The notes under the pieces: generated by a model
What the model was told of the DNA's origin: nothing
Database searches by the model: none
What the model saw: only the letters and a program-made list of their open reading frames with translations
Part shown: in pieces, positions 1 to 12,385 of the stretch
How positions within the stretch are numbered: the first letter of the stretch is position 1
Layout: each line of letters starts with the position of its first letter
Translations under genes and position numbers: made by a program
DNA from: Fulvia fulva
Lineage: Eukaryota > Ascomycota > Dothideomycetes > Mycosphaerellales > Mycosphaerellaceae
DNA: 64,000 nucleotides
NCBI RefSeq assembly: GCF_020509005.1
Contig: NC_063015.1
Coordinates: 3,348,001-3,412,000, forward strand
Reading direction: 5' to 3'

Positions 1-1416
1 GAACAACGACTGCCAGCTTGTCCTTATATCGTGTACCTCTACAAATGGTTCGCCGTGTGTGCTTCATCGTATCGCAAGATCTGTGCGAATCATGAGCCTC
101 AAGAGCAACCGACGATGGTCCTCGTGATGCAGAGCAGAAAGCAATATCGACTCTTTTGGGCGATACAAAACACGGTGTCGCAAAGCTACAAAGCTGGCAG
201 GTCCTCGGTTCGAGATGGCATTGGAGGAGAATCTGGGTACGCGCATATAGGCCAGCCAGCTGTTTATTGAAAACCCGTGCAGACGCTGCAGACATAGCAC
301 CTTGCGACAGCTCCGTCGTCCACCTGTCCGGGCTGCTCGCCGTCACAGTCGCTGACAGGCACCAGAAGGCTGGTCACCTCCTGCATCGACACAATCGCAC
401 GGTGCTCCAGCGTTCTAGCCCAGCATCCAGATGTTCATCGCCTCGATCTCTGTGCATGGCTTCCGTACCATGACATGACATCCGGAGCGACTCGCATGGG
501 CCATGGCAGCGCGAAGACGTTCTGGGACCCATGGTCTTTCCACCGGCGTTCGCAACGAAGACTTCCACATGATGGTGGCATCCGGATCATGTTCCATGGC
601 CCCACGAATGGTTTTTGACGGCGGTCCACGACGTTGATGCCTATGATGTCTGTCCAGCCTCTGTTTCTTCCACGCACGAGTCCAGATCCATGGGCAGACT
701 CAAGGCGTTGAGAAGGCGTTCCAGTAAGCGCGAGACGGTCACGCTGGCCACGACGCGTCATCTCAGCTGCACCGTCAGCCGTCGTGCATCCCGTTGTCGT
801 GTTGTCTGCAGGTGTCTTGTCTGGTCGCGCGGAGTCTTTCTTTCCACCACGTCGCCTTTGCCAATTGCGCCTGCTCTGTCATTGGTTGACATGTCTTCAT
901 CTCAAGCGTTCAGACCGTCCAGACATGTGCTTCAGTCTGGCGAACAGTGGCTCTCTTCTCTAAGCATCCCATGGTAGCATCCTCGCCCTCTTGCCTCTGG
1001 TCGTTGCGAGGTATCACGTACGTATCAGTCCTCCAAGATGCAGACCGTCGAAGCACTCTGGAGGTTTGCGTGTCCTGATGCCAAGAGCCCAAAGTAATGT
1101 GGCATATCAATGCCTTTGAGCAAAACGTGCTGTGATTGGGTCTGACCAGATTGTTTCTATCACGCACATCCTCTTCCACTCTGCACCAAGGCTGCCATCA
1201 TGATGCTGCTGACCAACATCAGGACAACGACTGGAGTGAACGAGAGGAGCCGACAGCTGCGAGCTTATCGATTATGCACGATTGCATCACCATGTCGTAC
1301 TGTTTCTAGCCAATGAGAAGGAGTCAAGCGGTAATCGATGTGCAAGCACGACGAATGACATGAATATACATGGAGCTGTGCTGGCAACGCATTGAGCTGC
1401 CCCTCCAAGCACCTCG
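1..1416. other. Intergenic DNA, no supportable gene
   Basis: GC-normal, non-RIP sequence. Short open frames occur on both strands (the longest about 120 codons, near 615-977), but none shows a recognisable motif, a signal peptide or a convincing splice partner. I see no tRNA or repeat here. The last part should hold the promoter and 5' UTR of the gene starting at 1417. Confidence 0.5.
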
Positions 1417-3254
1417 ATGCAATCGACGCGTACCTTTGTCTCTTCGCTCCTCCGCCGACCTTACACCCAGCCATTGACTGCAGCGAAGCAGTCGTTCACT
1501 GCACGACCGACACGACCTTTCTCCGCTACGACACGAGCCATGGCTACCGAATACAAGCTTAAAGGCATCACCAGCCTTGATGGCCTGAAGAACGGCCAGA
1601 CACAGGAGGTTGAGGTTGAAGGTGTTGAAGAGGGCAAGGTCTTGCTGGCCAAGGTCAAGGATGAAGTGCATGCCCTGTCGCCCAAGTGCACACATTACGG
1701 AGCACCACTCTCCAAGGGTATTGCAATTCTGCAATAGGTGATGTCGTAATGTGCTAATGATCCCCAGGTGTGCTCACGCCCGACGGCAGACTGACCTGTC
1801 CATGGCACGGAGCTTGCTTCGATGTCAAGACTGGTGACATCGAAGACGCCCCAGCACCAAACCCGCTACAGAAGTTCAAGATCGTGCAGAAGGATGGCGA
1901 GGTGTACATCAAGGGTAGCCGAGAGCAGATCTTGGCCAACAAGAGGACATTGAACATCAAGTGCCAGGCAAAGGGCAACGACCATGTCGTCATCATTGGA
2001 CGAGGAAGTGGTGCATTTGGTGCCATCGACGGTCTAAGAGCAGGTGGGTACACCGGACACATCACGAGCATCGCCGAGGAAGACTACCCACCAATCGACC
2101 GAACGAAGCTATCAAAGGCGTTGATTACGGATGTGTCGAGCATTCAGTGGCGAACACCAGAGACCTACAAGGAAGCCGATGTCACCTTCGTGCAGGGCCT
2201 GGCTGAGTCCGTCGACTTTAGTGGTCAGAAGGTCAAGACGAAGAATGGCAAGGAGTTCAGCTACACCAAGCTCATCCTCGCGTCAGGTGGCACACCCCGA
2301 CATCTTCCTCTCGATGGCCTCAAGGATGATCTCAAGAACGTCTTCCTGCTGCGGACACCCCAGCATACCCAAGAGATCATGAAAGCTGCTGGTGAGGACG
2401 GCGCAAAGAAGGTCGTCGTCATTGGAAGCAGCTTTATCGGTATGGAAGTGGGCAATGCTCTTGCTGGCAAGAAGCACAATGTCTCGATCATCGGCATGGA
2501 GTCGGAACCAATGGAGCGTGTCATGGGCACACAAGTCGGCAGCATCTTCCGCAAGATTTTGGAGCAGAACGGCGTCAAGTTCTACATGGGTGCGTCAGTC
2601 GAGAAGGGCGAGCCAAGCAGCAGGGATCCTAGCTCGATAGGGTCAGTGGTACTCAAGGATGGCACGAAACTCGAGGCAGACTTCGTCATCGAGGGCGTCG
2701 GTGTCCGCCCTTCGACAGACTACCTCCAGAACAATAGCTCCATCAACCTCGAGAAGGACGGCTCCGTCTCAGTTGACGATTCATTCGCAGTCAAGGGCCT
2801 GAAGGACGTCTGGGCCATCGGTGACATTGCAACATACCCCTACAACGGACCCGGCGGCAACGGCAAACCCGTCCGCATCGAGCACTGGAACGTCGCCCAA
2901 AACATGGGCCGCTCAGTCGCCCTCTCGATCAACAGCCCTGGCTCCAAGCCAAAGGCTTTCATCCCCGTCTTCTGGTCTGCGCTCGGCGCTCAGCTACGAT
3001 ACTGCGGTCACACTCCTAATGGCTTCGACGATGTTACCATTCATGGCAACACTGACGTCAGCGAAGGCAAGCAGAGCTTCGTGGCGTACTACAACAAGGG
3101 CGAGGACATTGTCGCAGTGGCTAGCATGATGAGAGATCCGTACATGACGCAGAGCGCGGAACTTATGAGACGAGGTAAGATGCCGACGAAGAGCGAGATT
3201 GCGAAGGGCGTGGACATTATGGAGATTAGTGTGCCGGCTGAGGTGAAGATATGA
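1417..3254 (+). CDS. Rieske/FAD-NAD oxidoreductase, AIFM3-like, probably mitochondrial
   Basis: Spliced model join(1417..1717,1768..3254), 595 aa. The 50-bp intron has donor GTATTG and acceptor CCCAG and restores a Gly codon. The N-terminus (about 45 residues, Arg/Ser/Thr-rich, no acidic residues) looks like a mitochondrial presequence; a second Met follows it. Next comes a Rieske [2Fe-2S] domain whose two ligand pairs, CTH and CPWH, lie on either side of the intron. After that come an FAD dinucleotide-binding loop (IIGRGSGAFG), an NAD-binding loop (VVIGSSFIGMEVG), the second FAD motif (VWAIGD) and a reductase C-terminal domain. This order is that of AIFM3/Nfrl-type apoptosis-inducing-factor-like proteins and Rieske-containing ferredoxin reductases, which pass electrons from NAD(P)H through FAD. 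The electron acceptor cannot be told from sequence. The family call is strong; the cell-death role is only by analogy. Confidence 0.9.
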
Positions 3255-3332
3255 GCAGCGATGGTAAGTAGCCGAACGAAATATGAATGAAACACCCATG
3301 AAATGAAAAGATATCAAGTCCAATGCAGCCTC

Positions 3333-3989
3333 TCATGCCTTCTCCTCTTCACCCAAGATATCTCGCAACGTCGCCCTCACGTCGTCCGCCACACTCTCAA
3401 CATCCCGATCCCCATCAACTCTCACCACTTTCCCTTCCGCCTTCGCCGCTTTCAACACCTCAGCAGTATTCTCCCGGTACGTCCGCATTCGCTCAGCTAT
3501 GTTCGCCGCGCCCGCCACATCGTCAGAACGAGCTCGTTTCTCCAATCGGCGGACCAGAACCTCTTCCGGCACTTCCAAACCCACGATCCGACGAATGGGA
3601 GCCACAATTTCTTCGAAGAGACGATAGGGCATGATCGCTCGTGGGAACCCTACGTCTCATCAGCATGCTCTCGCCCTTCTCTTCACTTGATTCTCGGATT
3701 CACCATCTAACACAACCACCGTCCCACTCTCCACTCTCTCCAAATTCCTCTTCAGGATCCTGACCGTCATATCCGGTGGTCCCAGCCTTCCAGCTAGCAT
3801 GTTCTCCTGCAGAAGTGAGGCATACGGACTGGCGGAGTCTTGCATTTCTTCGCGTGGCATGTCGCCGATGCTGATGTGGTGGATTCTCTTGGTGGGAAAG
3901 TGAGTAGTGAGGTGGGTGGATTGGGTTCCTTTTCCGGAGGCTGGGCCGCCGAGGAGGGAGATGATTGTGAGGTTCGTGGTAAGAGACAT
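3333..3989 (-). CDS. Nucleoside monophosphate kinase (UMP/CMP or adenylate kinase family)
   Basis: Spliced model complement(join(3333..3649,3704..3989)), 200 aa, the usual size of a short-LID kinase. The 54-bp intron (GTGAAT...GACGTAG, branch GCTGATG) splits the substrate motif and splicing rebuilds LDGFPRA. The P-loop GGPASGKGTQ is at residues 14-23, followed by the NMP-binding stretch (SIGDMPREE) and a short LID around RARSDDVAGAA. The short LID and the RSDD segment favour UMP/CMP kinase over long-LID adenylate kinase. It would transfer phosphate from ATP to a nucleoside monophosphate. The frame stays open upstream to a Met at 4223, but that extra Thr/Pro-rich part is not typical, so I chose 3989. 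It is convergent with the AIFM3-like gene; only 78 bp separate the two stop codons. Confidence 0.82.
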
Positions 3990-6900
3990 GGTCAGATTGG
4001 GTCCGATGGTGGAGGTGGAGGTCAGGTAAGGCGGTGGGTTTGTGTAGGAGAGGCTGAAGGATTCGCAGGTTGCAGACGTGGTGAAGGCTGTGTATGGCGA
4101 CGGTGCTGTAGTTGATGATGTCTCGCGAGGATGTTTGTGAATCTGATATGCATGTGATGGCAGTGGCGGAGGCATTGGTGACTCAACGGCTTGAGAAACA
4201 AGAGTGTGTCGCGGGTGAAGCATCGCGATTCCTCCTTAGTCGCAGTGATGGCATAGCGGGTGTGGGTGAAGTAGGTTCTCGGCCGTCGATGTGGTTCGAC
4301 TGCGGGTAGTCAGCTCATTTGCCTGTGAGTCACAGTGGCCGCCTAGGCACTGTGGTTGTCGTGGGGAGCGACCGATGCACGAGGCGCTTCTTGGTTTGAA
4401 CAGCGTCGTAGTATCGCGTCGAGCATTGCGGAAGGTCGCGTCAAGCAGTAGAGTCACTTGATGGGATGCGACGGCACCGCGATAGGCAGAGGATCATATA
4501 CATGTGCGTTTGGGAGTCGGTGGCATGAAGTAGATGAGTTCGTATGCACAGTAGTATGGGAATCTTAATGTCCCTGCATTGTGTACCGTTGCACGCGCGC
4601 GCAGCTGCATACTTTTGTGATGAGAAACAGCATGCACGAAGCGTGGGTGATGCAATGCAGTCTGAGGACAGAAACACGCACAATAGGCAGAAAGGGGCAG
4701 AAGGAATTGTTACACCTTGAAAATGTGGGGAGGCAACAGTACAAGACGCTGCAGGATCCAGCGTGGCTTGACGCTCCGCCCCAGTAGGGTTGAGCTGAGA
4801 GCCAGGCCACGAACGATGCAACGAGGCAGCGCGACCGGCAGTGGCGAGGACGAAACGGCAGCCAGGCAGAGGTAACAACACCATCACCGAACCTCATGAG
4901 CAACGCCATGAACACGAGAAACGAACGGGCGGGGAAGGCATTGGAAGCAAAGCGCGAGACACAGAAACAGTCGGATTCAGAACACTACATACCAAGCCAT
5001 CCACATGTCCAACTGACTGCTGCAGCAGAAGCCCTCCAGTCCCAGGCCCGTAGGCACCGGAAATCTGATGGGCCTCCTCTTTAATAGGTTACCCTGCCTG
5101 TAGCATTACAATGGTCTTAGGTGAGAGAAGGAAGGATCGTAGGTGAAGCGGCGCGGCGGCGAAATGAAGACGGAATCTAAGGAGGTCAACTCAGGTGCTC
5201 AGGACGGAAAAGAAGAAAAGGAAGTTCTCAGGTGTCTAAATGTCCAATCAACTATTTCCAGCATATCTGAGAGCAAGGTCAGTGGAGGTCTCAGAAACGC
5301 GAAGAGGAAAAGTGCTCACAAAATTCCCGCCTCCTTCAACATCTTGTAAATTTTTTTCTTATATTTTTTCGCCGCTCTTCTCTCTCGTCGGTCGTCGCGC
5401 CAGTCGTGGAAGCGCTGGCGCCACGCGCGAACCGCCTCACAAGCCCGACCCATCGTGATGGGGAGCCAGCTGCCGGGGTGAGTGTCGGGTACGGTCTTGA
5501 GAAAAAGAAAGGAAAGAAGAAGAGGAAGGGAAATGGAGGGAAGCGGGCATTTAAAGGGCGCGGCCAGCCTGCACAAGCCAGCTATGCCAATGTCGGATAG
5601 CTGTTCAGCAGCATGATTGATTGTGTCGTCATGACGAATAGGAAGCGCTGCTGTCACCTGTATCCAGATGTATAGATGGTTGTAGCCAGTGAGAGCTCTG
5701 CAATGGCTTGCTTGTCACGAGCAACTTGCGCAGAACCAAGGCTGTGAGGTCCTGTTTGGGCAACGCGCCAGCGAGAGGTATCCCCAGCGAATGATGCTCG
5801 TCTCAGCCTCGTAGCACGATGCCATATTTGTGCAGAGCTTCCCAACACGTCTACCGACAGAACAATTCGGCGAGCGATGTCGGTGTATGGAATCGATCTG
5901 CGATTGCTGAGCCTCTCTGAACCAATTGAGCCTTGCTCAGAAGAGACTTGTGGTTGGAGAGGGACTGACAATGGCAAGATCCGGCTGTATCGAAGCGCGT
6001 TGTGCAGTGCATGTCTTGATCGCTCCGTAATGTGCAAAGCTGCTTGCCGCAGTCTGATGCCGTTCAGTCACACACTCGTAGAAGGGTGATTACACTGCAC
6101 AACGCGCTCCAGACGTGGATTTTCTATTTGTAAATTATCGGTCCTCTCCTGGTTTGAGGTCGGCCGTGCAAGGGCAGTCGCCAAACCCGCAGCGACACGA
6201 ATGTCAACGGCAGTAGCAGCCCAATGGAGGAAGCGATGGCGTATCCTCGGTTGAACGTGCTTGCACTGGGCCGCAATATCTCCCCAGGCATTGCCAGCGT
6301 TGTATTGAAAGCAGGTACGCCCTTCGTGAAGTCTCGCAGCCTTTGATCCAACTCTTCCGTGCATGCGTCTATGTCTTCTCCATGGCGCGCGTTCGGGGCC
6401 GCCCTCTCGACATCCTGCATGTGGTCCTTGGTGGTGCTATGGTCTCATCGAGTGTGGAATCATGCTATCCTATCATCCATTGCCTGGGGCGAGTCTTCAT
6501 GGCGAGACAATTCTTCGGCGCATGAAGGACTCACTGGGTCGCACTACTACTTCAAGATCATTTGCCGATTCTACAAGCGTGTCTTCGAGCAGACAGGATC
6601 TGCCCGTAGACACGTACGACGACACGATCAGGCGCGTGAGCGAGCGATGGCAGCAGTCCATAGGATGCGCTTCGTATCCGCTTCGTATCAAGAGCAGTGA
6701 TCAGGAGAAGTAGCATGGAATCGGGAAGGAAGTGCAATCAAAGTTGGCGGGATATGCATGAATGCCTGGCGTATGTTGGTGTTTCAAAGAATTGCGGCCT
6801 GACCAGAACGACTTTCGACACAACAACATCATCTTCGCCTCGAAACACCGTCTCATTTCAATGAACACGGCCTACCGGATCAAGAGTGTCGCTACGCAGG

Positions 6901-8304
6901 ATAGTAGCATCGTCACATTCACGCAATACCGGCAGTCAGGCACATGCAGAACGCTCAGCAACGATCATCATTCGGTGGCGGCATGGTATTGTATCGCAAC
7001 ATACGAGCGATCAGGACCACCTCCGCCACTTCCTCGCACATTGAGGCCCTAACCAGTACTTTCGGCAAGCTGGCGAGCTACTACCCGGACGAGACCTTTT
7101 CGCTAGCCGTAGAGCTCGACCACCAGGAACGGGCAGCGTACGAAGCAATCTTGATACAGTCGATGACCAGGTGCCGAGCAACGTCAGGAGAAGTGTCGAT
7201 GACAATCGAGGTGACGTGCTCTCCAGGGCGTACATCTTGAGCCCCGGAAAAGCTATCACTCACGCCTTGGACCCTGGGCGATAAAATGGATTATTCCAGC
7301 CACCCAAGGATCCACAGATCGGATGTCTGTCATAATTGGTGCATCTCGTGGCTTAAGCCTTTGCGCCCATGTCTAAGCCCCAAGCTCTCGGTCACAACTG
7401 GACAGTGGAAGGGCGAGATCCATCTCTAATGCCCTCAGACTTGGTCGCGCGGAGTGCCGACTTTCTTCCAGGCAGTGCTGTCAGCCCGAGAAAAATTTCC
7501 CGAGACAGTCTGCTGAGCGTCTCGCCCATATCTGAGTCTGTAAAATCCCGATGCTACTCCTCAACCAGACTGCCGGTGGCGTCTAGTGAAGTCGTCCTCT
7601 TTACCAGTGACCTCAAATGATTAGTAACTTCAGCTCGAACACCGAGTAACAACAGTCACCATGTCACGGAGCACGACGTCGGCATTGTTTCTTCCATATT
7701 GTTGCATCGGCCGATGCGGCATAGGCGGCGATCATCTCGAGTCGCCGCTATGAGACCGTCCTACTAAGGTTACTATCAACGCAGATGAGATCCAGGGCAG
7801 ACGGCGTGGACCGGGCGCAGCGCCACTTCTCCAGGCTCTCCATCATTCTCCGCACTCTTTACGACGCCGTCGACGCTCCTTCGAGGCTTAATTGCTCTAT
7901 ACCAAGCATCGCTGGACAACATCACTGCGGCTTTTTGTTGCCAAGGCTGCGGCTTCAGCTTGAAGTGTAGTAGCAAGTCTTGGTAGGCGATCTTTTACTA
8001 CACACAGCATCTACCGGCAGCACTAGGCCTGCAAGCACGTGGCTCAAGAGACATGATGTAGCATAGTGAACCAGATTCCACTAAGTGTTAGCTGTATGTG
8101 GGGATTACCGGGCGTTGCAGCTACGCCATATCGAGAAATTGCCGAAACTTGGTAGCAGTGGTACAACGAGATGTTAGCAACACCGCACCGGTGATTGGTG
8201 TCGTCGCACACATATATGTATGCGACGCAGTACCTGGTCGCTCGTTCTTTCGCCTTCCCGATCAATCACACTCTTAGATTATCACTGAATCAACGACCTC
8301 CAAT
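3990..8304. other. Gene-poor 4.3-kb stretch
   Basis: No gene here can be supported with confidence beyond the small ORF listed at 5316-5453. The minus strand at 6124-6420 holds a frame with one hydrophobic segment (IASSIGLLLPLTFV), and the plus strand at 6944-7240 an acidic, protein-like frame. Neither has a clear start, splice partner or known motif. Base composition is like the flanking genes and shows no RIP bias. No tRNA or repeat was seen. Confidence 0.4.
5316..5453 (-). CDS. Small basic protein, hypothetical (45 aa)
   Basis: A 45-codon frame starting at an internal ATG of a longer open frame (5316-5657). The peptide begins MGRACEAVRAWRQR and continues with alternating Arg/Asp and Lys/Tyr-rich segments (RDDRRERRAAKKYKKKIYK), ending in KEAGIL. 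The strong charge bias and likely helical heptad-like spacing look more like a coding sequence than chance. No family is recognised. It could be a conserved fungal micro-ORF or an uORF-like element; the longer 113-aa frame is an alternative. Confidence 0.25.
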   Translation of the reverse strand: MGRACEAVRAWRQRFHDWRDDRRERRAAKKYKKKIYKMLKEAGIL

Positions 8305-9762
8305 ATGAAGTTCTCGGCTGGGCTCACTCTCTCGGCGGCCAGCTATGCAGCGGCATGGCCTATGGTTGCGGAAATGAACGCAAAGATGCTGGAAGCTGAA
8401 CTAGTCAAGCGCGAAGAACCACCACCACGAGCACCCGCCTTCGTCATCGATCGCCCGAACACTGGACTGCCACCCAGGCCATTCGACGCAGAAGATCAGT
8501 TTGTCGACGTTCGGCCAGGGAGTGGACATGAATGGGCTGCTCCAGGACCTGGCGATATTCGCGGCCAATGCCCTGGACGTATGTAACGCCTGTCATGCTG
8601 TGCAAGCGTGTCAATCGCTGACCTCAAGTCCCAGTTAATGCCGCAGCCAACCATGGATTCCTGAACCGTAACGGAATCTCGACCATCACGCAAGGTATGT
8701 TAACTCTCCGGCCTGCTCCTGCTTGTTAGATTACTGATGCTGCTTCACAGCTATTGATGGCCTTGGCGCGGCCTATGCTATGGCACCGACGCTGTCTGCC
8801 TTCCTGGCAATTGTCGCCGTCGGATTGGGTGGAGACCCAATCACGCAGCGATGGTCGATTGGCGGTTCTTTCGCGCCATCGCTACCGCTCTTCCCAGCAC
8901 GGGGTATTGCGGGCACGCACAACAAGTATGAGGGCGACGCATCGATCATGCGAGTAAGTGGTCAATTTCTTGACGGGCCGTCCATTCTTGTGCTAATACA
9001 CCGGTCCAGGGCGATGCGTACCTGAACGGCGGCAACGTCGGAGTACTAGAGCTCCGCCGATTCGAGCACATGTGGAACCTTGGCGAGACCTTTGGCTTCG
9101 CTGAAGCTGCTGCGCAATCCGACTACAACACCCGCTGGTCCATCATGAACAACCCATACTACTTCTCCGCACCATTCTCCGGCTTGATTGCCCCAGCCGC
9201 ACACAACTTGGTAATAAACTTGATGTCGAACCACAGCGCCGAAGTACCAGGCGGCACTCTTACCCGCGAAGTCTTGAAGTCTTTCTTCTCCGTCACTGGC
9301 GATGCTCCCGGCTCGTTCACCTGGGTAAAAGGCCACGATAGGATCCCAGAGAACTGGTATCGCCGCAACTCAGCCGATGGGCACACCATCGCCGAGGCGG
9401 TTGTCGACGTGAACATCAACAACCTGGCCTACCCTGGCACCATCCGATTCGGCGGTAACACGGGCACAGTCAACTCATTCGCCGGCGTCGACTTGCAGGA
9501 CATTACCGGTGGAGCCTTTAACCTTGCCGACTTGGCCGATGGTAACAACGGTGCATGTTTCCTCTTGCAAGCTTCTTTGGCAGGTTTCCCTGACGCTTTT
9601 GACCCGGCTCTTGGTCTGTTGGGAAGCGTTCTCGGGTGGGCTACACAGCAATTGGGACCAATTGGTCAGAACCTCGGGTGCCCGCAACTCAACATGTTCA
9701 ACAACAACCTCTTCGACTCTTTCCTAGGTGCTTCCTACACCGGAAATGGCCAAGGGCAGTAA
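8305..9762 (+). CDS. Secreted heme-thiolate peroxidase (chloroperoxidase/peroxygenase family)
   Basis: Spliced model join(8305..8578,8635..8694,8751..8953,9010..9762), 429 aa, with introns of 56 bp each (donors GTATGT, GTATGT and GTAAGT). The first ~18 residues form a signal peptide (MKFSAGLTLSAASYAAAW), so the enzyme should enter the secretory path. The proximal heme motif, normally PCP, reads GQCPG-LNAAANHGFL here: the axial Cys is kept but the preceding Pro is Gln. The distal acid/metal-site motif is present as KYEGDASIMR with its catalytic Glu. A C-terminal half rich in Asn/Gly follows. Known relatives are chloroperoxidase, aromatic and unspecific peroxygenases, and StcC-type peroxidases of mycotoxin clusters; they use H2O2 to oxygenate or halogenate substrates. 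No biosynthetic cluster genes are visible nearby, so the substrate is unknown. Confidence 0.9.
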
Positions 9763-10559
9763 AGAGGCCCGACGAAGCCGTAGCTCACTGTTAATATATA
9801 TGATGTATCATGAAGGAATGATATAATGATCGAAAGTACCCTGTATCAGTGCCGAGCGACAACATTCATGGTACGTCCCTGCATCCATAGGTCGCAGGTA
9901 TCCTCAATGCCGTGTGCGTGGTACGAAAGGACGGCCAGAACTTGTCCTTCTTGCCAGGTAGTGTCCACGCTCGGAGCTGTATTTGGTTGATCTTGAGGAG
10001 CCTTCTGACTACGATAGAGACCGGACCACAGAAGACCTGGATCGCCATTGAGTGAGCAGCATTGGCGCCAGTGAGCAAAGTAGCTGATATGTCTTGCCAA
10101 GTCACTAAACCAGCACATATTCTTTGCGACATTGATGCAAATGATGCTCTTTACCTTGATCCACTTCCGTGAAGTAACTCAACGAATCAGCAGTGACCCA
10201 GACCGTCGCTCGCCCGAATACACGGTAGATATAACCAGAGGGTTCCTGCCCTGTGCCTTAAGACCTTGAGGCTTGCCAGCTTACGCGATTTCACCAGTCC
10301 CCGATATCTTCGAGCTGTAACGACTCCGGCCACCAGCAGAACGATTCGGCTGCACGATATCCCTGTTTTCCCTTTATAGGCAAGAGTCGTTGACACGGCC
10401 TCCAAATGCGGTGCCTGCTTGTTTAGCTTGGATCATGGAGTCACCGCTAGAGTTGATAGGGCCTGTATCTCGAAGTTCGCAATGCCATTGCCGCCATATC
10501 ATACACAGAACAATACATAGCGGGTGACCAGTATCTTGAGTCCTCCCACGAGAGTGCAA
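9763..10559. other. Intergenic DNA downstream of the peroxidase gene
   Basis: An AT-rich 3' UTR-like segment follows the stop (TTAATATATATGATG near 9791). Only short open frames without recognisable features lie beyond it. No repeat or RNA gene was seen. Confidence 0.45.
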
Positions 10560-11229
10560 AGATTTGCTTCGGGACTCGATGTCGGACCGTTCTCCCCTTC
10601 AATTTCCTCCGATGGGAATGCCCAAAACATCCGCTTTTGTCACGTCGACACGGACGGTCTCAATCTCGCAATCGGAGAGGTCGAAATCGAAGGAACCAGC
10701 GCGTTCGCGCCGACTGGCAGCGGAACCACGCGAGGCCCGACTGTCTGTACGTATGTCAGTGATCGGCGTCTCCTCCTGTTCGCATTCGTCTCCTCAGCTT
10801 ACAACGTCCAAAGCGATAGAGCTAGTGCCGTTGGCAGAATTTGTTGTAGGCGGATTGTTTCTTGGGTCGGTCTTGTACAGGACCTGTCGGATCAAGGGTC
10901 CCTCAATGTCGGTGGTGCTTTCGTCCAAGCCGACTGGGAGGTATGGTAACCCAAAGAGGGAGCTGAAGACAATCTGCTTAGTGGAGCCCGCGCAAATGTC
11001 CCAAGGATAGTTGCGCAAATACATACACCAACGTCTTTACACCGTCTTTGGTTTCAAGTTGCTGAAGGTACTCTGTCGTCGCTCAGGGTCCCAAATCGCT
11101 CAAGGCCCTGGCCAAGCCCGTCGTTATGCTGGAGCGGAAAGCATCCGAGCATTGCGCATTGCGCTCGAGGAGAGGGCTCGCGAGCGTGGAGCCTGCGAGA
11201 GTCATCAACAGGACAGTCGGTGTATGCAT
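10560..11229 (-). pseudogene. Decayed gene for a small secreted protein (candidate)
   Basis: On the minus strand an ATG at 11229 opens a clear signal peptide (MHTPTVLLMTLAGSTLASP) followed by a Cys-containing segment (CSDAFRSSITTGLARALSDLGP), then TGA. The same frame continues past the TGA with plausible protein (ATTEYLQQLETKDG). A second frame at 11024-10797 encodes NYPWDICAGSTKQIV...TSSIALDV and ends at a good intron donor (GTAAGC) with a branch and acceptor (GTACAG), but the following exon (SFDFDLSDCEIETVRVDV...) is in the wrong phase and has a further frameshift near 10600. No family is recognised. A live gene with unusual splicing is possible, but decay explains it better. Confidence 0.3.
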
Positions 11230-11785
11230 TGCGATTATAGTTGGGATGAGTATTCCGATGGTGGAGCCTTGGGGTAGTTGGACAAAGTCTTCCCTTATGT
11301 ACTTACCGTTGCGTTGAATCAGTTCGCCCATTTGCCAATCGCTAGGCCTGGAGTAGCAATTTTGAGGCTTTAAAAGCAGACACCTTTGTGCAGATCGTTA
11401 GCACAGTTTGTAAATGCTCGCCGCTGAAGTCATGCTGTAGCGAGATCCAAAGGATGTCAAAGGCCATCGCTATGCTGGGGAAGTCCAGAATCTCTTCACT
11501 GAGCCTAGCGGCATCGTGCTATTATGCAAGGCCAGGGTATCGACGACGATCTCAGCTGCTGATCCAACATGTCGCTTGTGGCCTGATGGAGTTGCGCTGG
11601 TCGCTGCGCGAGTTGTGCATCACACTGGTCTGCAAATTAGCCAGAATCACGGCGGGAGGTATTTCGTACCATTCTGAGCTCCATCAGCTTCGCGATACTT
11701 CAGCGTGTACCAGTCCACTACTTTGAAGTCATCACACCACCGCAAGGCACATTGCTCACTTCCTTAGACACGGCAAGTACGCCGT

Positions 11786-12385
11786 CTACGTTGAGAAGCT
11801 CTGCCTGAAGCGGTATTTCTGCATTGTCCGCGAATGGTAAGCGGCAAGTGCGAGCGCTGCGAAGCGCGATCTGCACACGTCACAAGTGGAAAGTCCTATG
11901 TGCCGTTGAGCAACGACGGTTTCCGCGCTCTTACCACAGCCATTGTTGGCACCGCAGCCTGCTGAGCACTTGCTAAGGTGCTGTCCAATGCACTGAAAAG
12001 AGGGAGCGGAACAGTCCGGGTGGAGTAGCGCAGCAATCAGCTTCATCGTGTCTTTGGCTGTGTTCTTCGACCATATCATGGCGGACATGTGGTGTATTCG
12101 TCTTTGAGGCTGCTCGGAGAAGCAAGACCGCAAAATGGACAGCCCGGATAGCTGCAGAGATGTAGAGAGTTGTAAAACAGATACGTGGTGGCCGGCCGTG
12201 CAGACGCAGTTCTGTTTGCTGCCACCGGCACTGTTGTAGCAACGTCGTTGAGTTCCCGACATAGGGAAGTGCGATGGCGATGTAAATAAGCAGCGTAGGG
12301 CTTCGTGTGATGTTGGATGGTTAAGAGATGCGGCGATGGAACGGGTGACTGGCAAGCTCGGCGAGCGTGTTTGACCCTCCGCCAA
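11786..12385 (-). CDS. Hypothetical protein (199 aa), weakly supported
   Basis: A 199-codon uninterrupted minus-strand frame, longer than expected by chance in DNA of this composition. It has 12 or more Cys, several spaced as pairs (CSAGCGANNGCG; CDVC), and no recognised domain. There is an internal Met at residue 42. No splice signals or neighbours help. It might be a real orphan gene or a chance open frame beside the transposon island. Confidence 0.2.
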   Translation of the reverse strand: MAEGQTRSPSLPVTRSIAASLNHPTSHEALRCLFTSPSHFPMSGTQRRCYNSAGGSKQNCVCTAGHHVSVLQLSTSLQLSGLSILRSCFSEQPQRRIHHMSAMIWSKNTAKDTMKLIAALLHPDCSAPSFQCIGQHLSKCSAGCGANNGCGKSAETVVAQRHIGLSTCDVCRSRFAALALAAYHSRTMQKYRFRQSFST

